Source: Bacteroidales bacterium UBA4318 (GTDB lineage Bacteria; Bacteroidota; Bacteroidia; Bacteroidales; UBA932). Taken from it: a stretch of 16,019 bases of DNA. Shown piece after piece: positions 7,271 through 13,805 of the stretch (its first letter is position 1; the number at the start of each line of letters is the position of its first letter). Location of the stretch: assembly GCA_002393895.1 (NCBI GenBank), contig DGUE01000036.1, forward strand, positions 1 through 16,019, given 5' to 3'. The translations under genes were made by a program, and so were the position numbers. The notes below the pieces were generated by a model that was given only the letters and a program-made list of their open reading frames with translations, was not told the DNA's origin and made no database searches.

Positions 7271-8568
7271 AACGCAATCTCCTTTACAACTGCAACCAGG
7301 GCATCAATCTCAGCCTTGGTGCGCTTTTCAGTAACACAGAAAGTAACATAGCCATCAACTTCAAGAGCGGCAAAGAAGCCGGCATCGAGCAGTTTCTGCT
7401 GCAGGGTCGCAACAGGAACCAGAGGCTTGAGGCAGAATTCCTTGAGGAAGGGACGCCCGGGGAATGCTTCCTCGAAACGGCCGGTCTTCAAGAGTTCGTC
7501 GTAGAGGTAATGCGCGCCTGCGCAGGAGAGTTCATTTACCTTCTTGAGTCCTTCAGGGCCCATCAGAGAAAGGTAAACCGTGACCCAAAGGGCCATCAGA
7601 CTCTGGTTGGAGCAGATGTTGGAAGTAGCCTTTTCGCGGCGGATGTGCTGCTCGCGGGCCTGAAGTGTAAGCACGAAGCAACGCTTTCCGGAAGCATCAA
7701 CGCTCTGGCCTACGATACGGCCGGGGAGTTTGCGCATGTAGTCGCTCTTGCAAGCCAGGAATCCCACATAAGGACCGCCATAGCAAAGAGGAATTCCGAG
7801 GGACTGTCCGTCACCCACGGCAATATCTGCCCCCCATTCTGCGGGAGTCTTGAGGACTGCCAGGGCGGAAGGATCACAGTATTCAATAAGAAGCGCGCCA
7901 GCGGCATGAACCGCGTCGGCGATTCCGGTCAGATCCTGGATAACGCCATGACGGCAGATGGAAGGCACTATTACGCCGGCCACATCCGGGCCAAGGGCCT
8001 CAAGCACATCCCAGGCATACACAACCTCGATTTCGGGATACTTCAGGTAGCTCGCAACCACGTCCAGCACATTCTGCATCAACTTGGTGGACACCACAAC
8101 TTTGTTGCGCTTACGGGTGCATGCAACCGTCATCCTGAGAGCCTCGGCGGCAGCAGAAGGGCCGTCATACATGGATGCATTAGCCACGTCCATTCCAGTG
8201 AGACGGCAGATCATGGACTGCCATTCGAAAATGTAGCGAAGCGTTCCCTGCGAAATCTCGCACTGGTAAGGCGTATAGGCTGTCAGGAATTCCGAACGGG
8301 ATGTGATGTAGGGAATCACAGAGGGCACATAATGATCGTATGCGCCCTGCCCGACAAATACTTTCAGCTGGGTGTTCTTCTTGCCCAGCCCTTCAAAGAA
8401 ATCACGGACCTCCTGCTCGCTCATGGCGGCAGGCAGGTCATACTCACCCTTATAAATGAAATCCGCGGGCACGTCGGAGTAGAGATCGTCCAGGCTGTGG
8501 ACGCCTACCCGCTCCAGCATCACGCGGATATCATCGTCGGTATGAGGGAAATAAGAAAATCCCGCCAT
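7267..8568 (-). CDS. gcvPA: Glycine dehydrogenase (decarboxylating), subunit 1
   Basis: A 433-aa N-terminal half of the P protein. It starts with the family's typical opening ([20 protein letters not shown], then DDLYSDVP) and contains [33 protein letters not shown] and [16 protein letters not shown], all hallmarks of GcvPA. This half lacks the PLP lysine and works only as a heteromer with GcvPB. The gene starts 6 nt after the gcvH stop and overlaps gcvPB by four bases, so equal expression through translational coupling is likely. The length is normal for the family. Confidence 0.96.
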   Translation of the reverse strand: MAGFSYFPHTDDDIRVMLERVGVHSLDDLYSDVPADFIYKGEYDLPAAMSEQEVRDFFEGLGKKNTQLKVFVGQGAYDHYVPSVIPYITSRSEFLTAYTPYQCEISQGTLRYIFEWQSMICRLTGMDVANASMYDGPSAAAEALRMTVACTRKRNKVVVSTKLMQNVLDVVASYLKYPEIEVVYAWDVLEALGPDVAGVIVPSICRHGVIQDLTGIADAVHAAGALLIEYCDPSALAVLKTPAEWGADIAVGDGQSLGIPLCYGGPYVGFLACKSDYMRKLPGRIVGQSVDASGKRCFVLTLQAREQHIRREKATSNICSNQSLMALWVTVYLSLMGPEGLKKVNELSCAGAHYLYDELLKTGRFEEAFPGRPFLKEFCLKPLVPVATLQQKLLDAGFFAALEVDGYVTFCVTEKRTKAEIDALVAVVKEIAL

Positions 8569-8574
8569 AACCGT

Positions 8575-8952
8575 TTATTTTGCTATTTCAGCGTAAGCAG
8601 CAGCACTGAGCAGAGTTTCGAGTTCACTCTTGTCGTGCATTTCAACCTTGATGATCCAGGCACCGTAAGGATCCTCATTGATGAGTTCGGGCTTGTCTTC
8701 AAGTTCCTCGTTGACGGCAACAACCTCGCCGGTAACGGGAGAATACAGTTCGCTGGAGGCTTTCACGCTCTCAAGGGCGCCGAAATCCTCTTCCTTGGTA
8801 ACAGTGTCACCCTCTGCAGGCACATCAACATAGGTAATGTCACCCATTTCTGCCTGTGCGAAGTCGCTGACGCCTATGATGGCGATATTTCCATCTACTT
8901 TAACCCATTCGTGGGATTCGCTGTAGAGAAGCTCATCTAGAATCTTGCTCAT
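8575..8952 (-). CDS. gcvH: Glycine cleavage system H protein
   Basis: A 125-aa lipoyl carrier that shuttles the aminomethyl group between the P, T and L proteins. The lipoylated residue is Lys64 in GALESVKASSELYSPVTGE, the standard H-protein lipoyl site. The N-terminus (YSESHEWVKVDG, then IGVSDFAQAEMGDITYVDVP) and the C-terminal EDPYGAWIIKVEM are also diagnostic. The first four bases of the gene overlap the gcvT stop (8949-8952). No lipoate ligase or lipoyl synthase gene is in the window. Confidence 0.97.
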   Translation of the reverse strand: MSKILDELLYSESHEWVKVDGNIAIIGVSDFAQAEMGDITYVDVPAEGDTVTKEEDFGALESVKASSELYSPVTGEVVAVNEELEDKPELINEDPYGAWIIKVEMHDKSELETLLSAAAYAEIAK

Positions 8953-10049
8953 TTCTTATAGTTTGTTTGATAGAATCTTTTCTTAACGGTCACTCCGGGG
9001 AATACCTTGTGGCGGATCTGGATGTTGACTGCTGTGCCAAGGGGCGCGTAGGCTGGATCAATCAATGCAAAGCATATACTCTTGTCCAGGCTGATGGAGT
9101 GATAACCGGTGGTAACCACACCTATCTGGGTGCCATCGTCCAGCACAACAGGATAGCCGGCGCGGGGAATGGCCCTGTCTGCGATTTCAATGCCTACCAG
9201 TTTCTTGGCGACTCCCTCTGTTTTCTGCTTCACGAGGGCGTCCTTGCCTATGAATTCCGGCTTATCCAGCTTGCAGAACATGGAAAGCCCGGCCATCACG
9301 GGAGAGATTTCAGGAGTGAGTTCATCTCCATAAAGAGGAAGGCCGGCTTCGAAGCGGAGGGTATCACGGCAACCGAGCCCACAGGGAGTGACGCCTGCTG
9401 CCAGGAATGCTTTCCAGAGATCCACGATGGCCTCGGGAGTGGCATAAATCTCGAAACCGTCTTCTCCGGTGTAGCCCGTGCGACTGAAAATGGCGCGCTT
9501 GCCATAAAGTTCAGAATCCACGAAATGATAGAATGCCACCCCGGAAACGTCGGTGCCAAGCACCTTGCAAACGACTGCCTCTGCCTCAGGGCCCTGGACA
9601 GCAACCTGCCCCCAGTTATCCGAGTCGTTCAGTATGCCTACCTCATAGCCTTCAGCCTGTTTGAGTATCCACTCATAATCCTTAGCTATGTTGGCGGCAT
9701 TCACCACAAGCAGGAACGCATCGCCAGTATACTCCTTATAAACCAGAAGATCATCCACGGTGCCGCCGTCTTCGTAAAGCATCATTCCGTAGAGGATGGA
9801 GCCAGGTTCCATGGGCCGGACATCGTTTGTGAAAATGTGATTGACAAACTCTTCTGCCTGAGGCCCGTTCACGAAGATTTCACCCATGTGGGAGACATCG
9901 AAGATGCCGGACTTGCCGCGCACCGCGTTGTGCTCTTCGGTAATAGAGCTATACTGGATTGGCATATCGAAGCCCGCGAAGGGGCTCATTTTTGCTCCAA
10001 GGGCAACATGCTCATCATGGAGACAGGTGACTTTTAATTGATTATCCAT
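8949..10049 (-). CDS. gcvT: Aminomethyltransferase, glycine cleavage T protein
   Basis: A 366-aa enzyme that moves the methylene carbon from aminomethyl-lipoyl GcvH to tetrahydrofolate and releases ammonia. Visible family features are AGFDMPIQYSSITEEHNAVR, IFDVSHMGE, the catalytic-Asp motif GGTVDDLLVY (Asp99/Asp100), RTGYTGEDGFEIY and CGLGCRDTLRFEAGLPLYG. The C-terminal barrel domain is complete and ends in KKRFYQTNYKK. The length is normal. It starts 3 nt after the stop of the unknown gene upstream. No glycine riboswitch is present; there is no space for one between the unknown gene and its promoter. Confidence 0.97.
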   Translation of the reverse strand: MDNQLKVTCLHDEHVALGAKMSPFAGFDMPIQYSSITEEHNAVRGKSGIFDVSHMGEIFVNGPQAEEFVNHIFTNDVRPMEPGSILYGMMLYEDGGTVDDLLVYKEYTGDAFLLVVNAANIAKDYEWILKQAEGYEVGILNDSDNWGQVAVQGPEAEAVVCKVLGTDVSGVAFYHFVDSELYGKRAIFSRTGYTGEDGFEIYATPEAIVDLWKAFLAAGVTPCGLGCRDTLRFEAGLPLYGDELTPEISPVMAGLSMFCKLDKPEFIGKDALVKQKTEGVAKKLVGIEIADRAIPRAGYPVVLDDGTQIGVVTTGYHSISLDKSICFALIDPAYAPLGTAVNIQIRHKVFPGVTVKKRFYQTNYKK

Positions 10050-10052
10050 ATT

Positions 10053-10538
10053 TTAGCGCCTGAGTAATTCCAGGTCCTTTTTCAAAATAAGCTTGGGATC
10101 CATCATGGCCACCTTCTGGAACAGCTGGATCTGACGGCCAAGGGAAAGGTAGACTTTGTCTTCATGGGCGCCTTTTCTCCACCACTTGTAGAATCCGAGC
10201 GGATCGTTCTCGAAGGGGATGCTTGCCACAATGCCACTGCTATAGCCGGGATAGTCGATAACTAGTTTCAGCCCGACAAAGCGTTTGTAGTAATCGGGAT
10301 CGGCCTTGCGGAGTTTGCTTTCAAGGGGACGTAGAACCTCCATTTCATCTACATGAAGGCATTTTTCCTTGACTATTAATTTGTGGATGCGGATAGGGTC
10401 TTCGGTAATCCAGTAGCCCATTTTGAGCGTTTTGGCTCCCTCCTCCGTCTCGAGCGTAAGCTCATCGGCAGAGAAATAGACCTTTTCGGGATCCAGAGGG
10501 AAAGTGGGTTCCAAAGCCATATTCTTAAACTGTATCAT
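10053..10538 (-). CDS. Unknown ~161-aa protein, first gene of the gcv unit
   Basis: I do not recognise this protein. It begins MIQFKNMALEPTFPLDPEKV, is soluble and mixed alpha/beta, and has no signal peptide or membrane segment. It contains aromatic and charged stretches such as LKMGYWITEDPIRIHKLIVKE and YPGYSSGIVASIPFENDPLGF, followed by KWWRKG, and ends in basic LILKKDLELLRR. The frame stays open upstream to 10715, but that part runs antisense over the arginase-like gene and across the divergent promoter, so the start is placed at 10538. The next ATG (10520, giving 155 aa) is a serious alternative because the predicted -7 box abuts the first ATG. It is only 3 nt ahead of gcvT, so it is certainly co-transcribed. 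A role in gcv regulation or assembly is possible but purely contextual. Confidence 0.65.
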   Translation of the reverse strand: MIQFKNMALEPTFPLDPEKVYFSADELTLETEEGAKTLKMGYWITEDPIRIHKLIVKEKCLHVDEMEVLRPLESKLRKADPDYYKRFVGLKLVIDYPGYSSGIVASIPFENDPLGFYKWWRKGAHEDKVYLSLGRQIQLFQKVAMMDPKLILKKDLELLRR

Positions 10539-10539
10539 G

Positions 10540-10576
10540 CAAAAATAGGTTTTTTTTTCGATTTTTCCTAACTTTG
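10540..10576. promoter_or_regulatory. Divergent promoter pair, gcv unit and arginase-like gene
   Basis: Two outward-facing -7 boxes match TAnnTTTG exactly: TATTTTTG on the - strand (10540-10547) for the gcv unit, and TAACTTTG on the + strand (10569-10576) for the arginase-like gene. Only 21 bp separate them, largely a T-run. Each polymerase site would therefore reach into the other's, so the promoters probably compete. Each box ends within a few bases of the first ATG, which suggests leaderless transcripts or use of the next in-frame ATG (10520 and 10598 or 10604). Confidence 0.5.
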
Positions 10577-10582
10577 GAAACG

Positions 10583-11191
10583 ATGAAATCGCTTTTAATG
10601 CGCATGAGCAGCCTTTTTTCCGACGAGGAATGGTCGCCGGAAGATGCATCCGAACTGGACCTGACCCAACTCGAGGGAACCGCCTGCTACTGTGACAAGG
10701 ATGCCGAATCTGCAATAGAAGAAGCCATCAAAGCGCTGCCAATCAAAGCATTACACTGGATAGACGGGGGCGACTACCACTATCTTTCAGAGCTCTGGAT
10801 GCGTAAATTGGAATCCCCTACAAGGCTTTTGCTAATTGATAACCATCCGGACGACCAGGAGCCATCTTTCGGAGGCGATATTATTTCCTGCGGAAGTTGG
10901 GTGGCACATGCAAAACGCACAAATCCTCTGATCTGCGAAGATTCCGATTTATTATACGTAAGTATAGACCTGGACTGGCTTTCGCCGGATTACGCAAGAA
11001 CAAACTGGAACCAGGGCACTGCATCCGTCCAGGACCTTCTGGCCTTATTGGATAAGGAACTTGCCGGCAAACAAATCGCGGGCGTCGATATCTGCGGAGG
11101 CATCAGTTCTGCACAAGGAGGAAAGGCGGAAGATTTTGCAATCAACCTCCGCACCCGGAGCATACTTCAGGATTTTTTTAGAGCATTTTAG
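10583..11191 (+). CDS. Short arginase/ureohydrolase-like protein
   Basis: A 202-aa protein with the metal-binding pattern of the arginase superfamily. Asp86-x-His88-x-Asp90 (LIDNHPDDQ) corresponds to the DAHxD motif. Asp129-x-Asp131 (YVSIDLDWLSP) corresponds to SxDxD. GGDYHY (residues 62-67) stands in place of GGDHS, so the usual His is a Tyr with a His one residue later. The normal late Glu region reads GVDICGG, with Asp169. At ~200 residues it is about 100 shorter than true arginases or agmatinases and resembles the small arginase-like (UPF0489-like) group. The substrate cannot be named. A TTG nine bases upstream is also in frame, but it lies in the -7 box, so ATG 10583 is preferred. It diverges from the gcv unit, and its last 14 bases overlap the convergent LytTR gene. 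Confidence 0.7.
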   Translation: MKSLLMRMSSLFSDEEWSPEDASELDLTQLEGTACYCDKDAESAIEEAIKALPIKALHWIDGGDYHYLSELWMRKLESPTRLLLIDNHPDDQEPSFGGDIISCGSWVAHAKRTNPLICEDSDLLYVSIDLDWLSPDYARTNWNQGTASVQDLLALLDKELAGKQIAGVDICGGISSAQGGKAEDFAINLRTRSILQDFFRAF

Positions 11192-11993
11192 CCAAATCTT
11201 CGCTATAGCGTTTCGAAACCGGTATGCTGGGCAATCCGGCAACGTCCAGATCTGCATATACGAGGCCGCCTGTTTCTTTGCGGAGCACCGTAACATGGAC
11301 GGGATTCACATAGAATGAACGCTGGCAACGGACAAATCCGTATTTGGATGCAATTGCTTCCAGCGAAGCCATGGTAGCCCGGAGCTCGAAATGCTTGATT
11401 CTCTCACCCTCCGAATAATGGATTATCACATAATTCTCCTTGGCTTCAATATACAGCACAGCTGAGGAGGCGATTATCAGTTTGGGACGCTGATACAAGT
11501 CCAGGAATCTTATCAGGGAATCATCCGTATTGTCTTTGGCAGCAATTTCCTTTTCCCTTTCCTTATGGGATCCTATTGTGAATGACAGCGTCAGGATCAG
11601 ATACGGGATGAGGAAAATCATGTAGCAGAACCCAACGGATTTCATCAGCACAGAAAAGAAGGTTAGTTCGCCGGACACAAGATGGAGATAAAGTGCTTCG
11701 AACACTCCGACCAGCAGAACCTCGCCGAGACTCCAGCAAACATAGTGCGACCATGTGAAGTGTGGCACATTCCTCATGAGCCGGAAAAGAAGGCGCGTCC
11801 CGGTTATAATAAAAAGGGATATGCATAGAGTAATTGCGAGGTTCTGGGAAAAAAGCCCCTTGCCCATGTCAAAATATTCGGGAAGCCCGAGAGGCTCATA
11901 CATCAGGACAAACACAAAATAGAACACCGGGCAAATGGTCGAATAGAGGATTGTAGGGGCCCAGCGGAAGAATATTTTTGGCAGTGTATGCAT
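11178..11993 (-). CDS. Membrane-anchored LytTR-family transcription regulator
   Basis: A 271-aa protein with four predicted membrane segments (about residues 12-31, 51-71, 83-106 and 118-141), a charged linker (142-165) and a C-terminal LytTR DNA-binding domain (about 168-271). The LytTR hallmarks are VLYIEAKENYVIIHY, ELRATMASLEAIASKYGFVR, CQRSFYVNP and IPVSKRYSEDL. LytTR domains bind paired direct repeats about two helical turns apart. This architecture, with no receiver domain, is common in Bacteroidota and lets a membrane signal act directly on DNA; the signal is unknown. The predicted GAAAG ribosome site sits 1 nt before ATG, within a CGTCAC-rich promoter that suggests autoregulation. There is no histidine kinase gene beside it. 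Confidence 0.88.
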   Translation of the reverse strand: MHTLPKIFFRWAPTILYSTICPVFYFVFVLMYEPLGLPEYFDMGKGLFSQNLAITLCISLFIITGTRLLFRLMRNVPHFTWSHYVCWSLGEVLLVGVFEALYLHLVSGELTFFSVLMKSVGFCYMIFLIPYLILTLSFTIGSHKEREKEIAAKDNTDDSLIRFLDLYQRPKLIIASSAVLYIEAKENYVIIHYSEGERIKHFELRATMASLEAIASKYGFVRCQRSFYVNPVHVTVLRKETGGLVYADLDVAGLPSIPVSKRYSEDLAKML

Positions 11994-11996
11994 CTT

Positions 11997-12100
11997 TCGT
12001 CACTATATTTTGTGTGACAAAGATACAAATTATATTGAACTCGTCACAATATTTTAATTTTAATCACTATTTCCATGTTTTCGTCACTATTTTCCGTCAC
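11997..12100. promoter_or_regulatory. Cluster of six CGTCAC-type sites in the LytTR gene promoter
   Basis: CGTCAC occurs exactly at 11998-12003, 12042-12047, 12082-12087 and 12095-12100. A partial copy (AATCAC) lies at 12062-12067, and an inverted GTGAC at 12014-12018. Sites 12042, 12062 and 12082 are 20 bp apart, the spacing expected for paired LytTR binding repeats. The 11998 and 12014 sites form an inverted pair, GTCAC-N10-GTGAC, that covers the start region and ribosome site. The site at 12042 sits where the -33 box would be. The most likely binder is the LytTR protein itself. Confidence 0.6.
12018..12025 (-). promoter_or_regulatory. Predicted -7 box of the LytTR gene
   Basis: TATCTTTG on the - strand matches TAnnTTTG exactly and lies 24 nt before the ATG, giving a very short 5' leader. 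No TTTG is found at the -33 position; the CGTCAC site at 12042-12047 is there instead, which fits activator-dependent or autoregulated transcription. Confidence 0.5.
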
Positions 12101-12197
12101 ACATCAACTTTTGTTTCAAGAATGGAAACAAGTTCCCAATTTTGCATTGTAAGATTTTACGCTACGGACCTAAACTTAAAGTGATTATATCGGAAAC

Positions 12198-12229
12198 GGA
12201 CCCCGCCACAAGTGATTGCCGCGGGGTCC
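12198..12229 (-). terminator. Terminator-like hairpin after trpB2
   Basis: GGACCCCGC (12198-12206) and GCGGGGTCC (12221-12229) make a perfect 9-bp GC-rich stem, with a 14-nt loop that can add three inner pairs (CAA/TTG). It lies 21 nt beyond the trpB2 stop. The following T-tract on the - strand is short (GTTTCC), so termination may be incomplete. The stretch from 12101 to 12197 holds nothing else I can identify. Confidence 0.65.
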
Positions 12230-12250
12230 AATTTATTATAAAGGAGTACA

Positions 12251-13615
12251 CTAAACGTTCAGAGCATCTGCGCTCTTGATGAACTCGGCAAGTTCTTTAT
12301 CGGATACATGATAATTCTGCATCTCTCCGGAGAAGTAGCTGTCGTATGCTGCCATATCCACAAAGCCATGGCCGGAAAGGTTGAACAATATTGTTTTTGC
12401 CTCACCGGTTTCTTTGCACTTGAGGGCTTCGTTAATCGTTGCAGCAATAGCGTGGCAGGATTCGGGAGCAGGGATGATACCTTCCGTCCGGGCAAACAGG
12501 ACTCCGGCTGCGAAAGAATCTTTCTGCTCAATATCGACAGCCTCCATATAGCCATCTTTCATAAGCTGGGAAAGAATAACCCCGGCACCATGGTAACGAA
12601 GGCCACCCGCATGAATGGATGCCGGCTTGAAAGTATGGCCGAGAGTGAACATCGGGAGCAGCGGAGTCATTCCGGCTTCATCCCCGAAGTCATATTCGAA
12701 CTTGCCTTTGGTGAGTTTAGGGCAAGAGCAGGGTTCTGCTGCTATGAAGCGCGTTTTCTTCCCTTCCTGGATATTGTGACGCATGAAGGGATATGCAATA
12801 CCCGAGAAGTTGGAACCGCCGCCGAAGCAGGCAATCACTATGTCCGGATACTCCCCTGCCAGAGCCATCTGCTTCTCGGCCTCCAGGCCTATGATGCTCT
12901 GATGGAGGCAGACATGGTTGAGCACCGATCCCAGAGCATATTTGCAGTTAGGAGTAGACAAAGCCAATTCTATGGCTTCGGATATGGCGCAGCCCAAAGA
13001 GCCCTGGTCGTTAGGGTTCCTGGTAATGATATCCTTTCCCGCACGTGTGCTCATCGAAGGTGAAGGGGTGATGGCTGCGCCGAAGGTCTGCATGATAGAG
13101 CGCCTGTAGGGCTTTTGCTCATAACTGACCTTTACCATATAAACAGCGCAGTCTATGCCGAATTTCTTAGTGGCATAGCTGAGAGCACCGCCCCACTGGC
13201 CAGCACCGGTCTCCGTAGTAAGATTGGTAATGCCCTGCTCCTTGGCATAATACGCCTGGGCAATAGCAGAATTCAGCTTATGGCTTCCGGCAGGGCTCAC
13301 GCTTTCGTTCTTGAAATAGATATGGGCAGGTGTGCCAAGAGCCTTTTCCAGCTCGTAGGCGCGCACCAGCGGAGTGCAACGGTATGCGGCATACTGTTCA
13401 CGCACCTCTTCCGGGATAGGAATCCACTCATCGGTCTGATTCAGTTCCTGATCGGCGCATGCCTTGCAGAAGATCGGATACAGGTCCTCAGCTTTGAGGG
13501 GTTGATGTGTACCCGGGTGGAGGAAAGGCAGCGGCTTGTTGGGCATGATGGCCTGGATGTTGAAAAAATGGGTGGGAATCTCAGATTCCGGAAGCAAGAA
13601 CTTTTTCTGTTTCAT
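12251..13615 (-). CDS. trpB: Tryptophan synthase beta chain, TrpB2 type
   Basis: A 454-aa PLP enzyme that joins indole and L-serine to make L-tryptophan in the cytoplasm. The cofactor lysine is Lys113 (NESVSPAGSHKLN). The catalytic Glu135 lies in TTETGAGQWGG, and the phosphate-binding loop is CFGGGSNFSG. The N-terminal extension (FLLPESEIPTHFFNIQAIMPNKPLPFLHPG) and the extra length over the ~400-aa canonical beta chain mark it as the TrpB2 subgroup. This subgroup does not rely on the usual TrpA partner, and no trpA is adjacent. It probably serves indole salvage or back-up tryptophan synthesis, with the main trp operon elsewhere. The gene stands alone behind a Trp-codon attenuator (13645-13764), so it is expected to switch on when charged tRNA-Trp is scarce. 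Confidence 0.95.
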   Translation of the reverse strand: MKQKKFLLPESEIPTHFFNIQAIMPNKPLPFLHPGTHQPLKAEDLYPIFCKACADQELNQTDEWIPIPEEVREQYAAYRCTPLVRAYELEKALGTPAHIYFKNESVSPAGSHKLNSAIAQAYYAKEQGITNLTTETGAGQWGGALSYATKKFGIDCAVYMVKVSYEQKPYRRSIMQTFGAAITPSPSMSTRAGKDIITRNPNDQGSLGCAISEAIELALSTPNCKYALGSVLNHVCLHQSIIGLEAEKQMALAGEYPDIVIACFGGGSNFSGIAYPFMRHNIQEGKKTRFIAAEPCSCPKLTKGKFEYDFGDEAGMTPLLPMFTLGHTFKPASIHAGGLRYHGAGVILSQLMKDGYMEAVDIEQKDSFAAGVLFARTEGIIPAPESCHAIAATINEALKCKETGEAKTILFNLSGHGFVDMAAYDSYFSGEMQNYHVSDKELAEFIKSADALNV

Positions 13616-13652
13616 AACTTATTATAATTAATGATTTATAATCTACACAAAA

Positions 13653-13684
13653 AAGCAGCATATCGTAAGTCCGATATGCTGCTT
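13653..13684 (-). terminator. Intrinsic terminator of the trp attenuator
   Basis: AAGCAGCATATCG and CGATATGCTGCTT form a perfect 13-bp stem (13672-13684 and 13653-13665) around a 6-nt loop. On the - strand the stem is followed directly by a T-run. It lies 37 nt before the trpB2 start, downstream of the leader peptide, the expected place for an attenuator terminator. Confidence 0.85.
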
Positions 13685-13710
13685 GACTCCTATATACACG
13701 GCAATGGAAC

Positions 13711-13764
13711 TTACGACTTTTTGAGTTGTAAGCGCCACCACCAGTTATTTGCTTTGTTCATCAT
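13711..13764 (-). CDS. trpL: Trp-rich leader peptide
   Basis: A 17-residue ORF, MMNKANNWWWRLQLKKS, runs from ATG at 13762-13764 (or the adjacent second ATG, 13759-13761) to TAA at 13711-13713. Three consecutive UGG codons (13743-13735) in a 17-codon ORF cannot reasonably be chance upstream of a tryptophan synthase gene. The codons lie just before the first hairpin, and the stop codon falls inside that hairpin's second arm. A ribosome that reaches the end would therefore mask the arm and let the terminator form. The peptide itself is probably inert; its translation is the sensor. Confidence 0.82.
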   Translation of the reverse strand: MMNKANNWWWRLQLKKS

Positions 13765-13771
13765 TCTTTTG

Positions 13772-13803
13772 CAAATAAAAGAATTTGTTTTTTTATATGC
13801 AAG
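13772..13803 (-). promoter_or_regulatory. Predicted promoter of the trp leader
   Basis: On the - strand, TTTATTTG (complement of 13772-13779) matches TAnnTTTG in seven of eight positions. CTTG (complement of 13800-13803) lies 20 nt upstream at the -33 position. Transcription would start only a few bases before the leader ATGs, so the leader transcript may be nearly leaderless. This AT-rich gap directly follows the GH3 stop codon. Confidence 0.45.
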
Positions 13804-13805
13804 AT

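Larger units (their letters stand above)
13645..13764 (-). promoter_or_regulatory. Tryptophan attenuator leader upstream of trpB2
   Basis: The leader holds, in order on the - strand, a Trp-rich leader peptide (13764-13711), a first hairpin and an intrinsic terminator (13684-13645). The first hairpin pairs CUUACAACU (13732-13724) with AGUCGUAAG (13718-13710). The second arm of that hairpin can instead pair with the terminator's loop and upper 3' arm: UCGUAAGUUCC (13716-13706) with GGACUUACGA (13672-13663), 10 bp with a one-base bulge. A ribosome stalled on the three UGG codons would cover the region before the first hairpin and favour the alternative pairing. From memory, a 'Bacteroid-trp' RNA motif of this kind is known in Bacteroidota; this is probably an instance. 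The alternative helix leaves the lower terminator stem able to pair, so the antitermination step needs testing. Confidence 0.8.

Noticed and set aside
7510..8940. 476-codon open frame on the + strand
   Set aside because: It is antisense across gcvPA and gcvH and crosses their junction. It is a codon-bias shadow of real genes.
8967..10037. 356-codon open frame on the + strand
   Set aside because: It is exactly antisense to gcvT, with no independent evidence of coding.
10539..10582. Glycine riboswitch ahead of the gcv unit
   Set aside because: Only about 45 bp separate the divergent starts, far too short for the aptamer, and no aptamer-like sequence is found inside the operon junctions.
10539..10715. 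N-terminal extension of the unknown gene ahead of gcvT
   Set aside because: The extra 59 residues are antisense to the arginase-like gene and run through the divergent promoter. They are low-complexity and basic, unlike the rest of the protein.
11978..12184. 68-codon open frame on the + strand upstream of the LytTR gene
   Set aside because: It lies in the AT-rich, site-filled promoter gap, and its translation is low-complexity with repeated F/T/V runs that come from the CGTCAC repeats.
12308..13063. 251-codon open frame on the + strand
   Set aside because: It is antisense to trpB2, with no motif and no promoter or ribosome site seen.
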